From an uncultured Vampirovibrio sp. (GTDB lineage: Bacteria > Cyanobacteriota > Vampirovibrionia > Gastranaerophilales > Gastranaerophilaceae), in NCBI GenBank assembly GCA_910577395.1, contig CAJTLG010000002.1, forward strand, positions 153,825-217,824: DNA of 64,000 nucleotides, given 5' to 3'. Both the position numbers and the translations under genes were made by a program. The notes beneath the pieces were generated by a model. It ran no database searches, was not told the DNA's origin, and was given only the letters and a program-made list of their open reading frames with translations. Every line of letters starts with the position of its first letter. Position 1 is the stretch's first letter. Of this stretch, positions 26,384-34,645 are shown one piece after another.

Positions 26384-27853
26384 ATCATACATAGTGGCAC
26401 GATTAAACGCCTGCATAAAATCTTCATGTGTTAATTTCAGCGTGGATGATGTATCCCAGGGATTTACAATGTATACAAAATCATCATCCGAATTTATAAC
26501 ACTATACGCATGGTTATAAAATAAATCTACACTATTACCTTCTTCATTAAATGCAGTTATACCTATTGAAGTGCTGTCATCATACAACTTTTTAGAATGT
26601 GCGACGGTACAGATAAAATCGGGTTCCTGTACTTTTTCAATTATTTTATTATACTGGGATTTCTTTTTAAGATGGGTAATCCCTAAATCGTAATCTGAAT
26701 ATGAGTTCCAATCTTTGTGCACAGTACTAAAATCAAACCAATCAGGTTTTGCAAAATACACACTGCCGCTATCTCCAAGCAAAGCTTGGAACGCATAATA
26801 GGGAAAACCGCCCTCTTCTATCGTGCCTTCACTATTAATATCTGTTTCTCTAAAATATTTTTCCATCGCAATTTCAAGCGCCACAACATCCCCATCACCT
26901 TCACTGTATACCCCTGCTCTGTTTACAATTTCATCTTTGCTGACGATATAGGTTTTTCCCGCCCCCTTTAGTGTAACTTCTACCATATCATCATTAATAA
27001 TTTTTATGTTATTGTTCAAAATATCAAGTCCTTTTGGCGAAGAAACTATAGATTCAATTGAGGCAAGAAACCAGCAGTCACCTATATTTCCTTGTGAAAA
27101 ATCAGCATCAATGCTGCCGTTGAATTTAAAATTTTCTTTGTATTCATCATCAAATCGATATTTGACATTATAATACCCACGCATGGATATCTCATCCACT
27201 ATCTTATTGACCCCGGAGGCGTCCATTATTTTGCTTGAACTATTTACTTCATCTTCAATAAGTTTGTTAAACTCTCTGATTAAATCATCCGTGTAAAGAT
27301 TATCGTGAAATAGGCGCTCATTTTCTATTAAACATATTAAAATGTGTTCTGCAAGTTCACCTCTTTGTTCCTTGCTTAAAGTGGTTTCTTGAAAAATTGA
27401 GTCAATCAGTCCGCCATCTTCATTCATCTCTTCATATAAATATAAGACTCTACTTACATTGGACGACGTGATATCCTGCATTATAGAATCATATAAATCA
27501 TTTGAAGCATTTTTATCATGGGTGGTACATTTTAAATAATAACTTTCTGCAAGTTTCCTGCAATTATCTCCAAATGTATTATCTTTATTTTCAGCATCAA
27601 TGCCGGTTGCAAATGTAGAATCAGGATCTGTACTCTGTACGCCTTTAGTAGAGTCTACATCGTTTACCTTATCAACCTCCCCTACTTTAGACGGCGATGT
27701 TTCCGGATTATATACAGCTAAGTCATCTTCCGAAGACACTGGAATATCGACTTTAACGGGAGAATTATTGTCGTTTACACTAACATCCAAAGAAGGCACT
27801 GGAGTAGGACTACTTGCAGGTTTAATATTTTCATAATTTATATTTATACCCAT
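26372..27853 (-). CDS. Calpain-like cysteine protease (peptidase C2)
   Basis: A 493-residue protein with a Pro/Ser/Thr/Asp-rich disordered N-terminus (residues 10-90), a helical middle (95-225) and a calpain-type papain-fold domain (from about 245). The triad is visible: Cys260 in GNIGDCWFLASIES, His448 in NHAYSVI and Asn464 in VNPWD. Q255 forms the oxyanion hole as in calpains. No signal peptide is seen. Calpain domains are best known in eukaryotes and scattered bacteria. Target unknown; it may act on other cells if exported. AGGAAG precedes the ATG. It overlaps the YgiW-like gene tail to tail. Confidence 0.88.
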   Translation of the reverse strand: MGININYENIKPASSPTPVPSLDVSVNDNNSPVKVDIPVSSEDDLAVYNPETSPSKVGEVDKVNDVDSTKGVQSTDPDSTFATGIDAENKDNTFGDNCRKLAESYYLKCTTHDKNASNDLYDSIMQDITSSNVSRVLYLYEEMNEDGGLIDSIFQETTLSKEQRGELAEHILICLIENERLFHDNLYTDDLIREFNKLIEDEVNSSSKIMDASGVNKIVDEISMRGYYNVKYRFDDEYKENFKFNGSIDADFSQGNIGDCWFLASIESIVSSPKGLDILNNNIKIINDDMVEVTLKGAGKTYIVSKDEIVNRAGVYSEGDGDVVALEIAMEKYFRETDINSEGTIEEGGFPYYAFQALLGDSGSVYFAKPDWFDFSTVHKDWNSYSDYDLGITHLKKKSQYNKIIEKVQEPDFICTVAHSKKLYDDSTSIGITAFNEEGNSVDLFYNHAYSVINSDDDFVYIVNPWDTSSTLKLTHEDFMQAFNRATMYDLNS

Positions 27854-27939
27854 AAACTTCTTCCTGTCAGATTACATATTTATAGCTTTCGGCAATATTC
27901 AAATTTTCTTTAGACAACACTGGAATAAGTTTTCAAAAC

Positions 27940-28599
27940 TTAATATTCATTCTCCAAATATTCAAACAATCTATTAAATACAGGATACAATGCCTGCAAA
28001 GAAATATTTTCATCCATTTCAACTGTGATAGTTGGAATATCCCTCTCGACCCCTGCATATGTACCAAAACTGCCGGGTGTCGGGTACCCTATGTCTTTTT
28101 GCACCGGGTATCCGGTAATTTCCGATACAATCTTTGCAAGCCTTAGCGCCTCACCATTTCTGTCTCCGTCGTAATTTATTATTTTATAGGGGCTGTGGAG
28201 TGTAATTATGGCATCAAAATTTACCCTGTTTAAAAGCAAAACTATAAATTTTGTTTCCTCTTCACTTGCAGGAACCGCCCCGCCATAATAATCATCAGGA
28301 TTATCCCCTGCACCGGATGTATCCTGCCCCCAATTCAAAGTGGGAAAATTTCTGTTCAAATCCACCCCGTTAGGATTTGTACGGCTTTTTGACATATTAA
28401 GCCGCGGAATATAGTACATGTTGTTCTTCAACCTGTCAACCGTACCGCATGAATTTGCACAACCGCCATAGACATCTTCCAGATAGCGGTTTATTAAATA
28501 TTCTCCCCGTTCTTCATCGCCATGAAAAACCCCGATAACAAGAATGTTTTTGGCATCTTTATTATCGGGTGTTAATCTTTTTAATAATTCTATATGCAT
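27940..28599 (-). CDS. M14-family zinc peptidase, MpaA-like amidase
   Basis: A 219-residue cytoplasmic zinc carboxypeptidase-fold enzyme. Metal ligands His26 and Glu29 lie in FHGDEERGEY, with a later His in TLHSPYKII. NPNGVDLNRNFPTLNW, IGYPTPGSFGTYAGVERDIP and the catalytic Glu in ITVEMDEN are close to the E. coli murein peptide amidase MpaA, which cuts gamma-D-glutamyl-diaminopimelate in peptidoglycan recycling. That substrate is likely but not shown. No clear ribosome-binding site; the ATG at 28599 is the only good start. Confidence 0.78.
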   Translation of the reverse strand: MHIELLKRLTPDNKDAKNILVIGVFHGDEERGEYLINRYLEDVYGGCANSCGTVDRLKNNMYYIPRLNMSKSRTNPNGVDLNRNFPTLNWGQDTSGAGDNPDDYYGGAVPASEEETKFIVLLLNRVNFDAIITLHSPYKIINYDGDRNGEALRLAKIVSEITGYPVQKDIGYPTPGSFGTYAGVERDIPTITVEMDENISLQALYPVFNRLFEYLENEY

Positions 28600-28664
28600 A
28601 TCGCTGCTCTTGCATTCAAGGGGTATGGCCTGCGCACTACCTGCTAAGCTCTTCGCCTTTATCT

Positions 28665-29411
28665 TTAGTTTATTCTTTGGAACATATACCCTATACCGCG
28701 CGCGGTAAGAATTAATTCAGGGTTTGCAGGGTCCGCCTCTAATTTAGACCTTAATCTTGAAATGTGCACATCTACAACCCTTGTATCAATCCGGTGGTCC
28801 GGCGGATAAGCCCAAACGTGTTGCAGGATTTCATTTCTTGAATAAGCCTGTCCCGAATTGTTAACAAGAAGTTCCAAAAGGCTGAATTCCATGCCGGTAA
28901 GGCGAATTCTTTCATTTTTCCTGTAAACCTGTCTTCTTGCTGTATCAATCTTTATACTGCCGGTTGTAATAACATTTTTGGCAGTTTTCCCTGAGGGCGC
29001 ACTGATTTCTTTTGTAGTTGTACGTCTTAGTACAGCTTTTACTCTTGCCTCAAGCTCTTTTGGGCTAAACGGTTTAATAACATAATCATCGGCACCAAGC
29101 TCCAACCCTGTAATTCTTTCGGATACATCACCAAGGGCGGTAAGAATGATGATAGGAACATCTGACGTTCTTCTGATTTCTCTTGTAACACCATACCCGT
29201 CCATTTTCGGCATCATGACATCTAAAATAACCAAATCCGGCATGGTTTTATTATAAACTTCAACGGCCTCTTCACCGTCTTCTGCTGTAACAACGTCATA
29301 GCCTGTCATTTTAAGACGTGTTTCTAAAATTCTTCTGATACTGGCTTCATCATCTGCAACCAAGATTTTTTGTTTTACTTCACCCGCTTCATTCTGCAAA
29401 TCATCAGTCAT
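28665..29411 (-). CDS. rpaB: OmpR-family response regulator, RpaB/Ycf27-like
   Basis: A 248-residue regulator: receiver domain (residues 15-130; acidic Asp20/Asp21, phospho-acceptor Asp64, ALGD and IKPFSPKELEAR) and OmpR-type winged helix (150-245). Several stretches read almost letter for letter like cyanobacterial RpaB and plastid Ycf27: DDEASIRRILETRL, LEARVKAVLRR, RIRLTGMEFSLLELLV, and RVVDVHISRLRSKLEADPAN. RpaB controls high-light and redox genes in cyanobacteria. No kinase gene is adjacent; the kinase operon at 58.9 kb is separate. Confidence 0.9.
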   Translation of the reverse strand: MTDDLQNEAGEVKQKILVADDEASIRRILETRLKMTGYDVVTAEDGEEAVEVYNKTMPDLVILDVMMPKMDGYGVTREIRRTSDVPIIILTALGDVSERITGLELGADDYVIKPFSPKELEARVKAVLRRTTTKEISAPSGKTAKNVITTGSIKIDTARRQVYRKNERIRLTGMEFSLLELLVNNSGQAYSRNEILQHVWAYPPDHRIDTRVVDVHISRLRSKLEADPANPELILTARGIGYMFQRIN

Positions 29412-29569
29412 GTCTTAATAAATTCCTATCTTCCTTTTTGTTATTCTAAATTCTATTAAAAAATATTGCTTTTTATAAACATATATTAACATACATTAAG
29501 TTTTTTTGAAAACAAAATTTAATGTTTATAAATAAATCTTAAAAGAAAATAAAGTCAAAATCAATAGGC

Positions 29570-29607
29570 AAATAAAAATAATAAAATGCCGGGGTGCTTG
29601 CCCGGCA
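29570..29607 (-). terminator. Rho-independent terminator
   Basis: TGCCGGG (29587-29593) pairs with CCCGGCA (29601-29607). On the minus strand the hairpin is followed by TTTTATTATTTTTATT. It lies 43 nt beyond the stop of the 29650 gene. Confidence 0.7.
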
Positions 29608-29649
29608 ATAAGGTTATAAGTTTGTTTGATTAGGAGTTAAATCTTTTTT

Positions 29650-30201
29650 CTAAGCTAATTTGATAGCATCATTTTTGATATTGTTGTCAACCTGTGAAGA
29701 TACACTTTCAAGTTCAGCCTCTGCTGCCTTCAATTGGGCTTCAATCCTTGCCTGCTCTGTCTGAAGTTGTTTTTCTTCTTCATTTAATTGTGCTGAAACT
29801 TCTTTTGAATATTCTTCAAGCTCCTGCTTGTAGATTTCATTAAACAATAAATAAGCCTGGTCTGCATTTGCATACGCTGCGTTTGTTGAAGTGGATGCAA
29901 AATTATATTGCCCACCCGTTGTACCCTGAAGCATTTGCATTTGCTGCAAATAAGCATCTGTTTTAATTTGCGCTGATTGATAAGCAACGCTTGATGAATT
30001 TGTCATAAAATCCATTTGCGTACCAAACAGCGAAGAGGGGCAAGTTGCTGCTTCAGAATAGGTAATCACACCGTCGGCAATGTTGTTTGCATAGCTTTGC
30101 AAATCCTGAATTCTTTGGGATATTTGAATAGATTTCATTTCAAGGTCACTAATTCTGTTTTTCAGTGCAACCTTCCTTAATGATAACATTACCCAAGACA
30201 T
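29650..30201 (-). CDS. Hypothetical coiled-coil protein
   Basis: A 183-residue protein with two predicted coiled coils (about residues 8-45, VALKNRISDLEMKSIQISQRIQDLQ; and 130-180, SAQLNEEEKQLQTEQARIEAQLKAAEAELESV) and an Ala/Asn/Tyr/Gln-rich middle. No signal peptide or membrane segment. This layout recalls small conserved Gastranaerophilales proteins, but I recognise no function. AGGAGGC precedes the ATG. It lies alone between the hairpin element and rpaB. Confidence 0.65.
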   Translation of the reverse strand: MSWVMLSLRKVALKNRISDLEMKSIQISQRIQDLQSYANNIADGVITYSEAATCPSSLFGTQMDFMTNSSSVAYQSAQIKTDAYLQQMQMLQGTTGGQYNFASTSTNAAYANADQAYLLFNEIYKQELEEYSKEVSAQLNEEEKQLQTEQARIEAQLKAAEAELESVSSQVDNNIKNDAIKLA

Positions 30202-30406
30202 ATTATGCCTCCTAACCTATAACTTCCTTCATTTTGTTCAAATTCAAAAACCGGCTGAACCAATCTCTGGCTTTGTTTTCCTAACCTGTAATTAAATCTA
30301 AACTAACCTTACATTATAATAAAGTATTTCCCCTTTAAAAAATTGCCCATGTTTTTTCGCAATGTTAACATTTTGTAACAAAGGCAAAACCCATGGGCAG
30401 TAATGG

Positions 30407-30432
30407 TTTGCGGTATTAGTTTTTGAAAGCGT
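30407..30432 (+). repeat. Left terminal inverted repeat of the hairpin element
   Basis: TTTGCGGTATTAGTTTTT followed by GAAAGCG matches the reverse complement of the right end (TTTGCGGTATTAGTTTTT followed by TCAAGCG) at all but about two positions. Confidence 0.8.
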
Positions 30433-30667
30433 TAGCATAAGGTAATTAGAAACATTTAGTGAATGTATAAAGCGAACTTGTCTAAAGCCGGTACGACTGT
30501 AAGCTTAGAGTACCGGCGATGCTTCAGCCGTTGGCGAAGTATGAGCCATACGGATGTAGTATGCGCAGGAGGCGTAGAAAATCCGACTTGTATCGTGATT
30601 TTCAAGCCAGCCAGCTGTTGTGAGCAAAGAAAAAATGAACTTAATGTTTCTTTTACCGTTGCAGGCT

Positions 30668-30692
30668 CGCTTGAAAAAACTAATACCGCAAA
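30668..30692 (-). repeat. Right terminal inverted repeat of the hairpin element
   Basis: CGCTTGAAAAAACTAATACC then GCAAA, the reverse complement of the left arm. It ends 12 nt from the gatD stop codon, so it lies in the 3' region of the proS-gatD unit. Confidence 0.8.
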
Positions 30693-30703
30693 TAAAAATT
30701 GTT

Positions 30704-31447
30704 CTAATACCTTGCGCCCACTCTATCCCTGTGTGCAAATGTTTCAATATCATCATTCAGCTTTAATAACGGTATATCGCAATTATACCTTTTCCTTAAG
30801 GCTAAAGAAAGCAAATAATCACAAAATTCAGGGTTTTTGGGAAGCACCGGCCCATGTAAATATGTACCAAAGACGTTTTTATGCCTTGCTCCTTCGGTTT
30901 TATCCTTGCCGTTATTGCCGTTCCCGATTTTAACTTTCATTAAAGGCTCGCACCCGGGATTTAAATATGTAAGCCCGGAATGATTTTCAAACCCGACAAT
31001 TGTTTTTTGCCTTAAAAAATTAACTTTACCGGTAACATTACCTATAAACCTTGTTGTACCGGCAACCGTATATGCATCCAAAAGCCCGATACCGCTTAAT
31101 TTATTCCCTTGATGAGGCTGATAATAATGCCCTAAAAGCTGAAACCCGCCGCATATTGCAAGAAACACAGCATTATTATCCTCGGCTGCCTTAAAAATTG
31201 CATCTTTATTTTTTTGCAGCTCAATTGATGCCATAATCTGCTGTTGGTCTTGTCCTCCGCCTATAAAATATATGTCATGTTTTTTATAATTAACTCTGCC
31301 GCCGGATTTCACCTCAACCACTTCAACATCAATATCCCGCCACCTCAGACGGTTTACCAAAGCCGAAATATTACCCATATCACCATATATATTAAGCAAA
31401 TCAGGATAAAGATGACATATTGAAATTTTTAATTCAGAATTTTCCAT
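30704..31447 (-). CDS. gatD: Lipid II isoglutaminyl synthase, glutamine amidotransferase subunit
   Basis: About 247 residues of the CobB/CobQ-like class I amidotransferase group. It begins ICHLYPDLLNIYGDMGNI, carries FIGGGQDQQQ, the catalytic Cys in AICGGFQLLGHYY and the catalytic His in GTYLHGPVLPKNPEF, all typical of GatD. With MurT it amidates the D-Glu of lipid II. murT, usually next to gatD, is not here. I start at the ATG at 31447, where family proteins begin; an ATG at 31465 would overlap proS by 11 nt. It is co-transcribed with proS. Confidence 0.9.
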   Translation of the reverse strand: MENSELKISICHLYPDLLNIYGDMGNISALVNRLRWRDIDVEVVEVKSGGRVNYKKHDIYFIGGGQDQQQIMASIELQKNKDAIFKAAEDNNAVFLAICGGFQLLGHYYQPHQGNKLSGIGLLDAYTVAGTTRFIGNVTGKVNFLRQKTIVGFENHSGLTYLNPGCEPLMKVKIGNGNNGKDKTEGARHKNVFGTYLHGPVLPKNPEFCDYLLSLALRKRYNCDIPLLKLNDDIETFAHRDRVGARY

Positions 31448-31454
31448 AATATTA

Positions 31455-33218
31455 TTAAAGCGCATTAACCCTATCTATAATACATTTTACCGCTTCATCG
31501 GGGCTCATTTTTACAGCCTCAGGCTCTTTTCTTTGTTTAAACTCTACAAGTCCCTCACTGATTGTTTTTCCGACAGTTATTCTGAACGGGTATCCGATTA
31601 AATCCGCATCTTTAAATTTAACACCCGCCCTGTCGTTTCTGTCATCCAAAACAACCTCTACACCTGCATCTAAAAGCTTTTTATAAATTTCTTCCGCTAA
31701 ACATACCTGTTCTTCATCATTAGTATTTACAGGCACCACCACAGCATGGTATGGCGCAATCTCAAGCGGCCAGATAATTCCAAAATCATCATGGTATCTT
31801 TCAACCGCAGCAGCAGCCGTTCTTGTCACCCCGATACCGTAACAGCCCATTATATAAGGGTGAGTCTTGCCGTTTTCATCCGTATACAGCGCATTCATAG
31901 GTTTAGAATACTTTGTCCCAAGCTGAAATATGTTTCCTACCTCAATTCCGCGTGTCACCTTAAGTGCTTCACCGCAATCCACACAGGCTTCACCGGGTTT
32001 TACAACAGAAATATCATAAAATTTTACACCGCCCTTAATATCATCTTCCGTAATATCGGAAAAATTATACCCAACAATATGCTTATCAGCTTGATTTGCA
32101 CCAATTACAAAATTTTTCATACCCTTCGCGGAATTATCAAATAAAACCCGCAAATCTTTATCCCCAAGACCTTTAAAGCTTATAAAACCACGTTCCGTAC
32201 CTAATTTTTCAATTGCCTCATCATCTGTTGCAATACGAATTTCAAGCGCGCCAAGCGCATTTAAAAGTTTTGTTTCTTCAACTTCTTTATCTCCGCGTAT
32301 CATAACAAGCGCAAGCTTTTCAACGGTTTTATCCTTATCTTTTTCATCAGCGTATACAGCTGCATATAAAACAGCCTTTAATATGCAATTTTTATTTATA
32401 TTAAAGAATTTTGCCAAATCCTCAATTGACGTAACCCCAGGCGTATCAACAATTTCAAGCTTATCAAATCCGCCGTCGGTTGTTTCATCGGTTAATTTTG
32501 ACACAGCATGGTTTGAATTTGCACTATATCCGCATTTTTCACAATAGAATACATCATTTTCGCCGACACTCGTATCCACCAAAACCATAAACTCATGGCT
32601 TACAGAGCCGCCAATGGCACCGGAATCAGACTGCACCATTTTAGTTTCAAGCCCGCAGCGCTTGAAAATCCGGGTATAAGCATCCGCCATATTTTGATAT
32701 TCTTCATCCAAAGACTCTTGAGAGGTGTGAAAGCTGTATCCGTCCTTCATTATAAACTCTCTGCCCCTTAAAAGTCCAAATCTGGGGCGGATTTCATCCC
32801 TAAATTTCAGCTGAATTTGGTAAAGATTAACGGGCAGCTGTTTATAAGACCCGAAAACCCCGTCTACCACTGATGTTATAACCTCTTCATGCGTTGGGCC
32901 CAGGCACATTTCATTATCGTGGCGGTCTTTCATTCTTAACAATTCTTTACCATAAACCTGCCACCTGCCTGATTTTTCCCACAGCTCCGCAGGCTGAACA
33001 AAAGGCATAGAAAGCTCTTGCGCCCCTGCAGCATTTAGCTCTTCCCTTAAAATTTTTGAAATTTTAGTTAAAACCCTCTGCATAAGGGGCATATAGGTGT
33101 ATATACCATTTGCAAGTTTCTTCATATATCCTGCTCTTACAAGCAGTTTATGGCTCATAGCCTCCGCATCATTCGGAAACTCCCTCAGTGTCTGCACAAA
33201 AAGTTTTGAAGCTCTCAT
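31455..33218 (-). CDS. proS: Proline-tRNA ligase (bacterial type)
   Basis: A 587-residue class II synthetase of the bacterial form with an inserted editing domain. It shows RAGYMKKLANGIYTYMPLMQRV, motif 2 RDEIRPRFGLLRGREFIMKDGYSFH, the editing (INS) domain at about residues 230-400, a YCEKCGYSAN zinc-like pair, and the anticodon-binding end (VVVPVNTNDEE and DDRNDRAGVKFKDADLIGYP). Full length. It is divergent from the nuo operon. Confidence 0.97.
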   Translation of the reverse strand: MRASKLFVQTLREFPNDAEAMSHKLLVRAGYMKKLANGIYTYMPLMQRVLTKISKILREELNAAGAQELSMPFVQPAELWEKSGRWQVYGKELLRMKDRHDNEMCLGPTHEEVITSVVDGVFGSYKQLPVNLYQIQLKFRDEIRPRFGLLRGREFIMKDGYSFHTSQESLDEEYQNMADAYTRIFKRCGLETKMVQSDSGAIGGSVSHEFMVLVDTSVGENDVFYCEKCGYSANSNHAVSKLTDETTDGGFDKLEIVDTPGVTSIEDLAKFFNINKNCILKAVLYAAVYADEKDKDKTVEKLALVMIRGDKEVEETKLLNALGALEIRIATDDEAIEKLGTERGFISFKGLGDKDLRVLFDNSAKGMKNFVIGANQADKHIVGYNFSDITEDDIKGGVKFYDISVVKPGEACVDCGEALKVTRGIEVGNIFQLGTKYSKPMNALYTDENGKTHPYIMGCYGIGVTRTAAAAVERYHDDFGIIWPLEIAPYHAVVVPVNTNDEEQVCLAEEIYKKLLDAGVEVVLDDRNDRAGVKFKDADLIGYPFRITVGKTISEGLVEFKQRKEPEAVKMSPDEAVKCIIDRVNAL

Positions 33219-33302
33219 AAATTCCCCGATTTTAGATATTTTACGATTAAATTATATCACCCTTTAAATAATATTAATAATTAATTTACAAAATTTGAAA
33301 TT

Positions 33303-33321
33303 TGCTATAAATTAATATAAT
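33303..33321 (+). promoter_or_regulatory. Putative nuo operon promoter
   Basis: Two overlapping -10 candidates stand before nuoA: TGCTATAAA at 33303-33311 (extended form) and TATAAT at 33316-33321. A GGAGG sequence follows downstream before the ATG, so this mRNA would have a leader. Confidence 0.45.
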
Positions 33322-33350
33322 AGAGGAGTTTTGGAGGTTTTAGGCTTAAA

Positions 33351-33725
33351 ATGCCGATAAATACGGATTTTTTAGTATTATTTGAATTTGTATTTTTTTC
33401 AATTCTTTTTGCGCTTGGAGCCTATTTTGTAAGCTTTATTTTACGCTGCAAATCTAAAAATAAAGACCTAAACTCCACTTATGAATGCGGTTTAGATGTT
33501 TCGGGCAATTCAAAAATTAAATTTCAGCCTGCATTTTTTGCATACGCGCTTGTGTTCCTTGTATTTGAGGCAGAATGCGCGCTGATGTTCCCTTTTGCTT
33601 ATGCCGCAAGGGCATTAGAACTGTATTCAATCGTCGAAATTATGGTGTTTATCCTAATTTTGATACTTTCACTTTTATTTAGCATAAAATCTAATTTATT
33701 AGATTTAAATCAGAGGAAAAATTGA
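33351..33725 (+). CDS. nuoA: NADH-quinone oxidoreductase subunit A
   Basis: A 124-residue subunit with three membrane helices. The family signature is STYECGLDVSG with its Cys, then KFQPAFFAYALVFLVFEAECALMFPFA, which holds the conserved acidic residues of helix 2. It helps form the junction between the membrane arm and the quinone site. It opens the eleven-gene complex I operon; GGAGG lies upstream of the ATG. Confidence 0.95.
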   Translation: MPINTDFLVLFEFVFFSILFALGAYFVSFILRCKSKNKDLNSTYECGLDVSGNSKIKFQPAFFAYALVFLVFEAECALMFPFAYAARALELYSIVEIMVFILILILSLLFSIKSNLLDLNQRKN

Positions 33726-34270
33726 ACATCATTGTAAGCTCAATAGATTTTGTCTTAAATTACGGAAAGGCAAATAGCCTGTGGCCGTTGACTTTTGCCA
33801 CGTCATGTTGCGGGATTGAAATGATGCATACGGCTTTAGCGGATTATGACCTTGCAAGGTTCGGTTCGGAAGTGTTTAGGGGTTCCCCAAGACAGGCGGA
33901 TTTATTGATTTGTGCAGGTACAATTACCGTAAAAATGGCGCCTTGCCTAAAAAAACTGTATAATCAAATGCCAAAACCCGCATATGTCATAGCTATGGGA
34001 AGTTGCGCAATATCCGGGGGGATGTTTTCCGATTCATACAGCGTAATGCAAGGTATAGACAGTATTTTGCCCGTGGATATATACCTGCCGGGCTGCCCTC
34101 CCAGGCCTGAAGCCCTAATTGATGCACTTATAAAATTAAAAAATGACATAAAAAAAGAAAGTATACTGACAAAAAAAGACAGGCTAAACTATTGTTCCGA
34201 CTATATTTCAGAGCAATGCGCAGACGTAGAAGACCTTCAAATAGAGTATTTTGGGGTAGATAAAATATGA
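33722..34270 (+). CDS. nuoB: NADH-quinone oxidoreductase subunit B
   Basis: A 182-residue subunit that carries the N2 [4Fe-4S] cluster next to the quinone site. The ligands are Cys29 and Cys30 (TSCCGIEMMHTA), Cys95 (MGSCAISGG) and Cys125 (LPGCPPRPE). The TTG start at 33722 overlaps the nuoA stop (TTGA); GAGG lies just upstream. Confidence 0.96.
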   Translation: MNIIVSSIDFVLNYGKANSLWPLTFATSCCGIEMMHTALADYDLARFGSEVFRGSPRQADLLICAGTITVKMAPCLKKLYNQMPKPAYVIAMGSCAISGGMFSDSYSVMQGIDSILPVDIYLPGCPPRPEALIDALIKLKNDIKKESILTKKDRLNYCSDYISEQCADVEDLQIEYFGVDKI

Positions 34271-34644
34271 AAACCCGGATTTTACAAACATTTGAGACGT
34301 TAAAAGAATTAAAAAACAAGGGTTTTGTAACCCTGCTTTCCTTATCGGCAGAGGATTTAGGGGATAATTCACATGATGAAGGTGGATTTAAGCTCACCTA
34401 CACGCTGTATAACCCAGTAAATAAAGAGTTTAAAGAAATTGAAACCACCGTAAATAATGAGTGCTTCAGTGTTTGCACGCTCTACAAAAGCGCAAATTAC
34501 GATGAGCGCGAGGTTTATGACCTTTTTGGCATAAAATTCAAAAATCACCCGAATTTAAAAAGAATTTTTCTTCCCGAAAATTTCGAAGGACACCCGCTTA
34601 GAAAAGACTATAAACCCTTTAATGGCAAGGATTTGGAGGGTTAA
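34267..34644 (+). CDS. nuoC: NADH-quinone oxidoreductase subunit C (short)
   Basis: A 125-residue 30-kDa-type subunit, short for the family (often 150-220). The C-terminal signature is intact: ANYDEREVYDLFGIKFKNHPNLKRIFLPENFEGHPLRKDY. The N-terminal alpha/beta part is reduced. It is separate from nuoD, not fused as in E. coli. Its ATG overlaps the nuoB stop (ATGA). Confidence 0.93.
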   Translation: MKTRILQTFETLKELKNKGFVTLLSLSAEDLGDNSHDEGGFKLTYTLYNPVNKEFKEIETTVNNECFSVCTLYKSANYDEREVYDLFGIKFKNHPNLKRIFLPENFEGHPLRKDYKPFNGKDLEG

Positions 34645-34645
34645 T

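Larger units (their letters stand above)
30407..30692 (+). ncRNA. Candidate structured RNA or MITE-like element bounded by inverted repeats
   Basis: A 286-bp segment between two minus-strand genes. Its ends are near-perfect inverted repeats, and the arms keep pairing imperfectly inwards (GGTAATTAGAAACATT at 30441-30456 against AATGTTTCTTTTACC at 30643-30657). Inside are four hairpins in a row: 30487-30517 (8 bp, GCCGGTAC/GTACCGGC), 30519-30542 (7 bp plus a 3-bp inner stem), 30547-30563 (5 bp) and 30577-30603 (7 bp plus 3 bp). The second hairpin uses a G.U pair (30521-30540) that would be a C.A clash on the other strand, weakly favouring a plus-strand RNA. It matches no RNA family I know. No transposase and no clear target duplication. 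Confidence 0.45.

Noticed and set aside
30407..30692. Insertion sequence
   Set aside because: The element has inverted ends but no transposase frame and no clear target duplication, so it is not an autonomous IS.
30463..30933. Plus-strand open frame of 156 codons across the hairpin element and gatD
   Set aside because: It runs through hairpins and antisense to gatD, which has clear family motifs; the translation has no recognisable domain and a Cys-rich random look.
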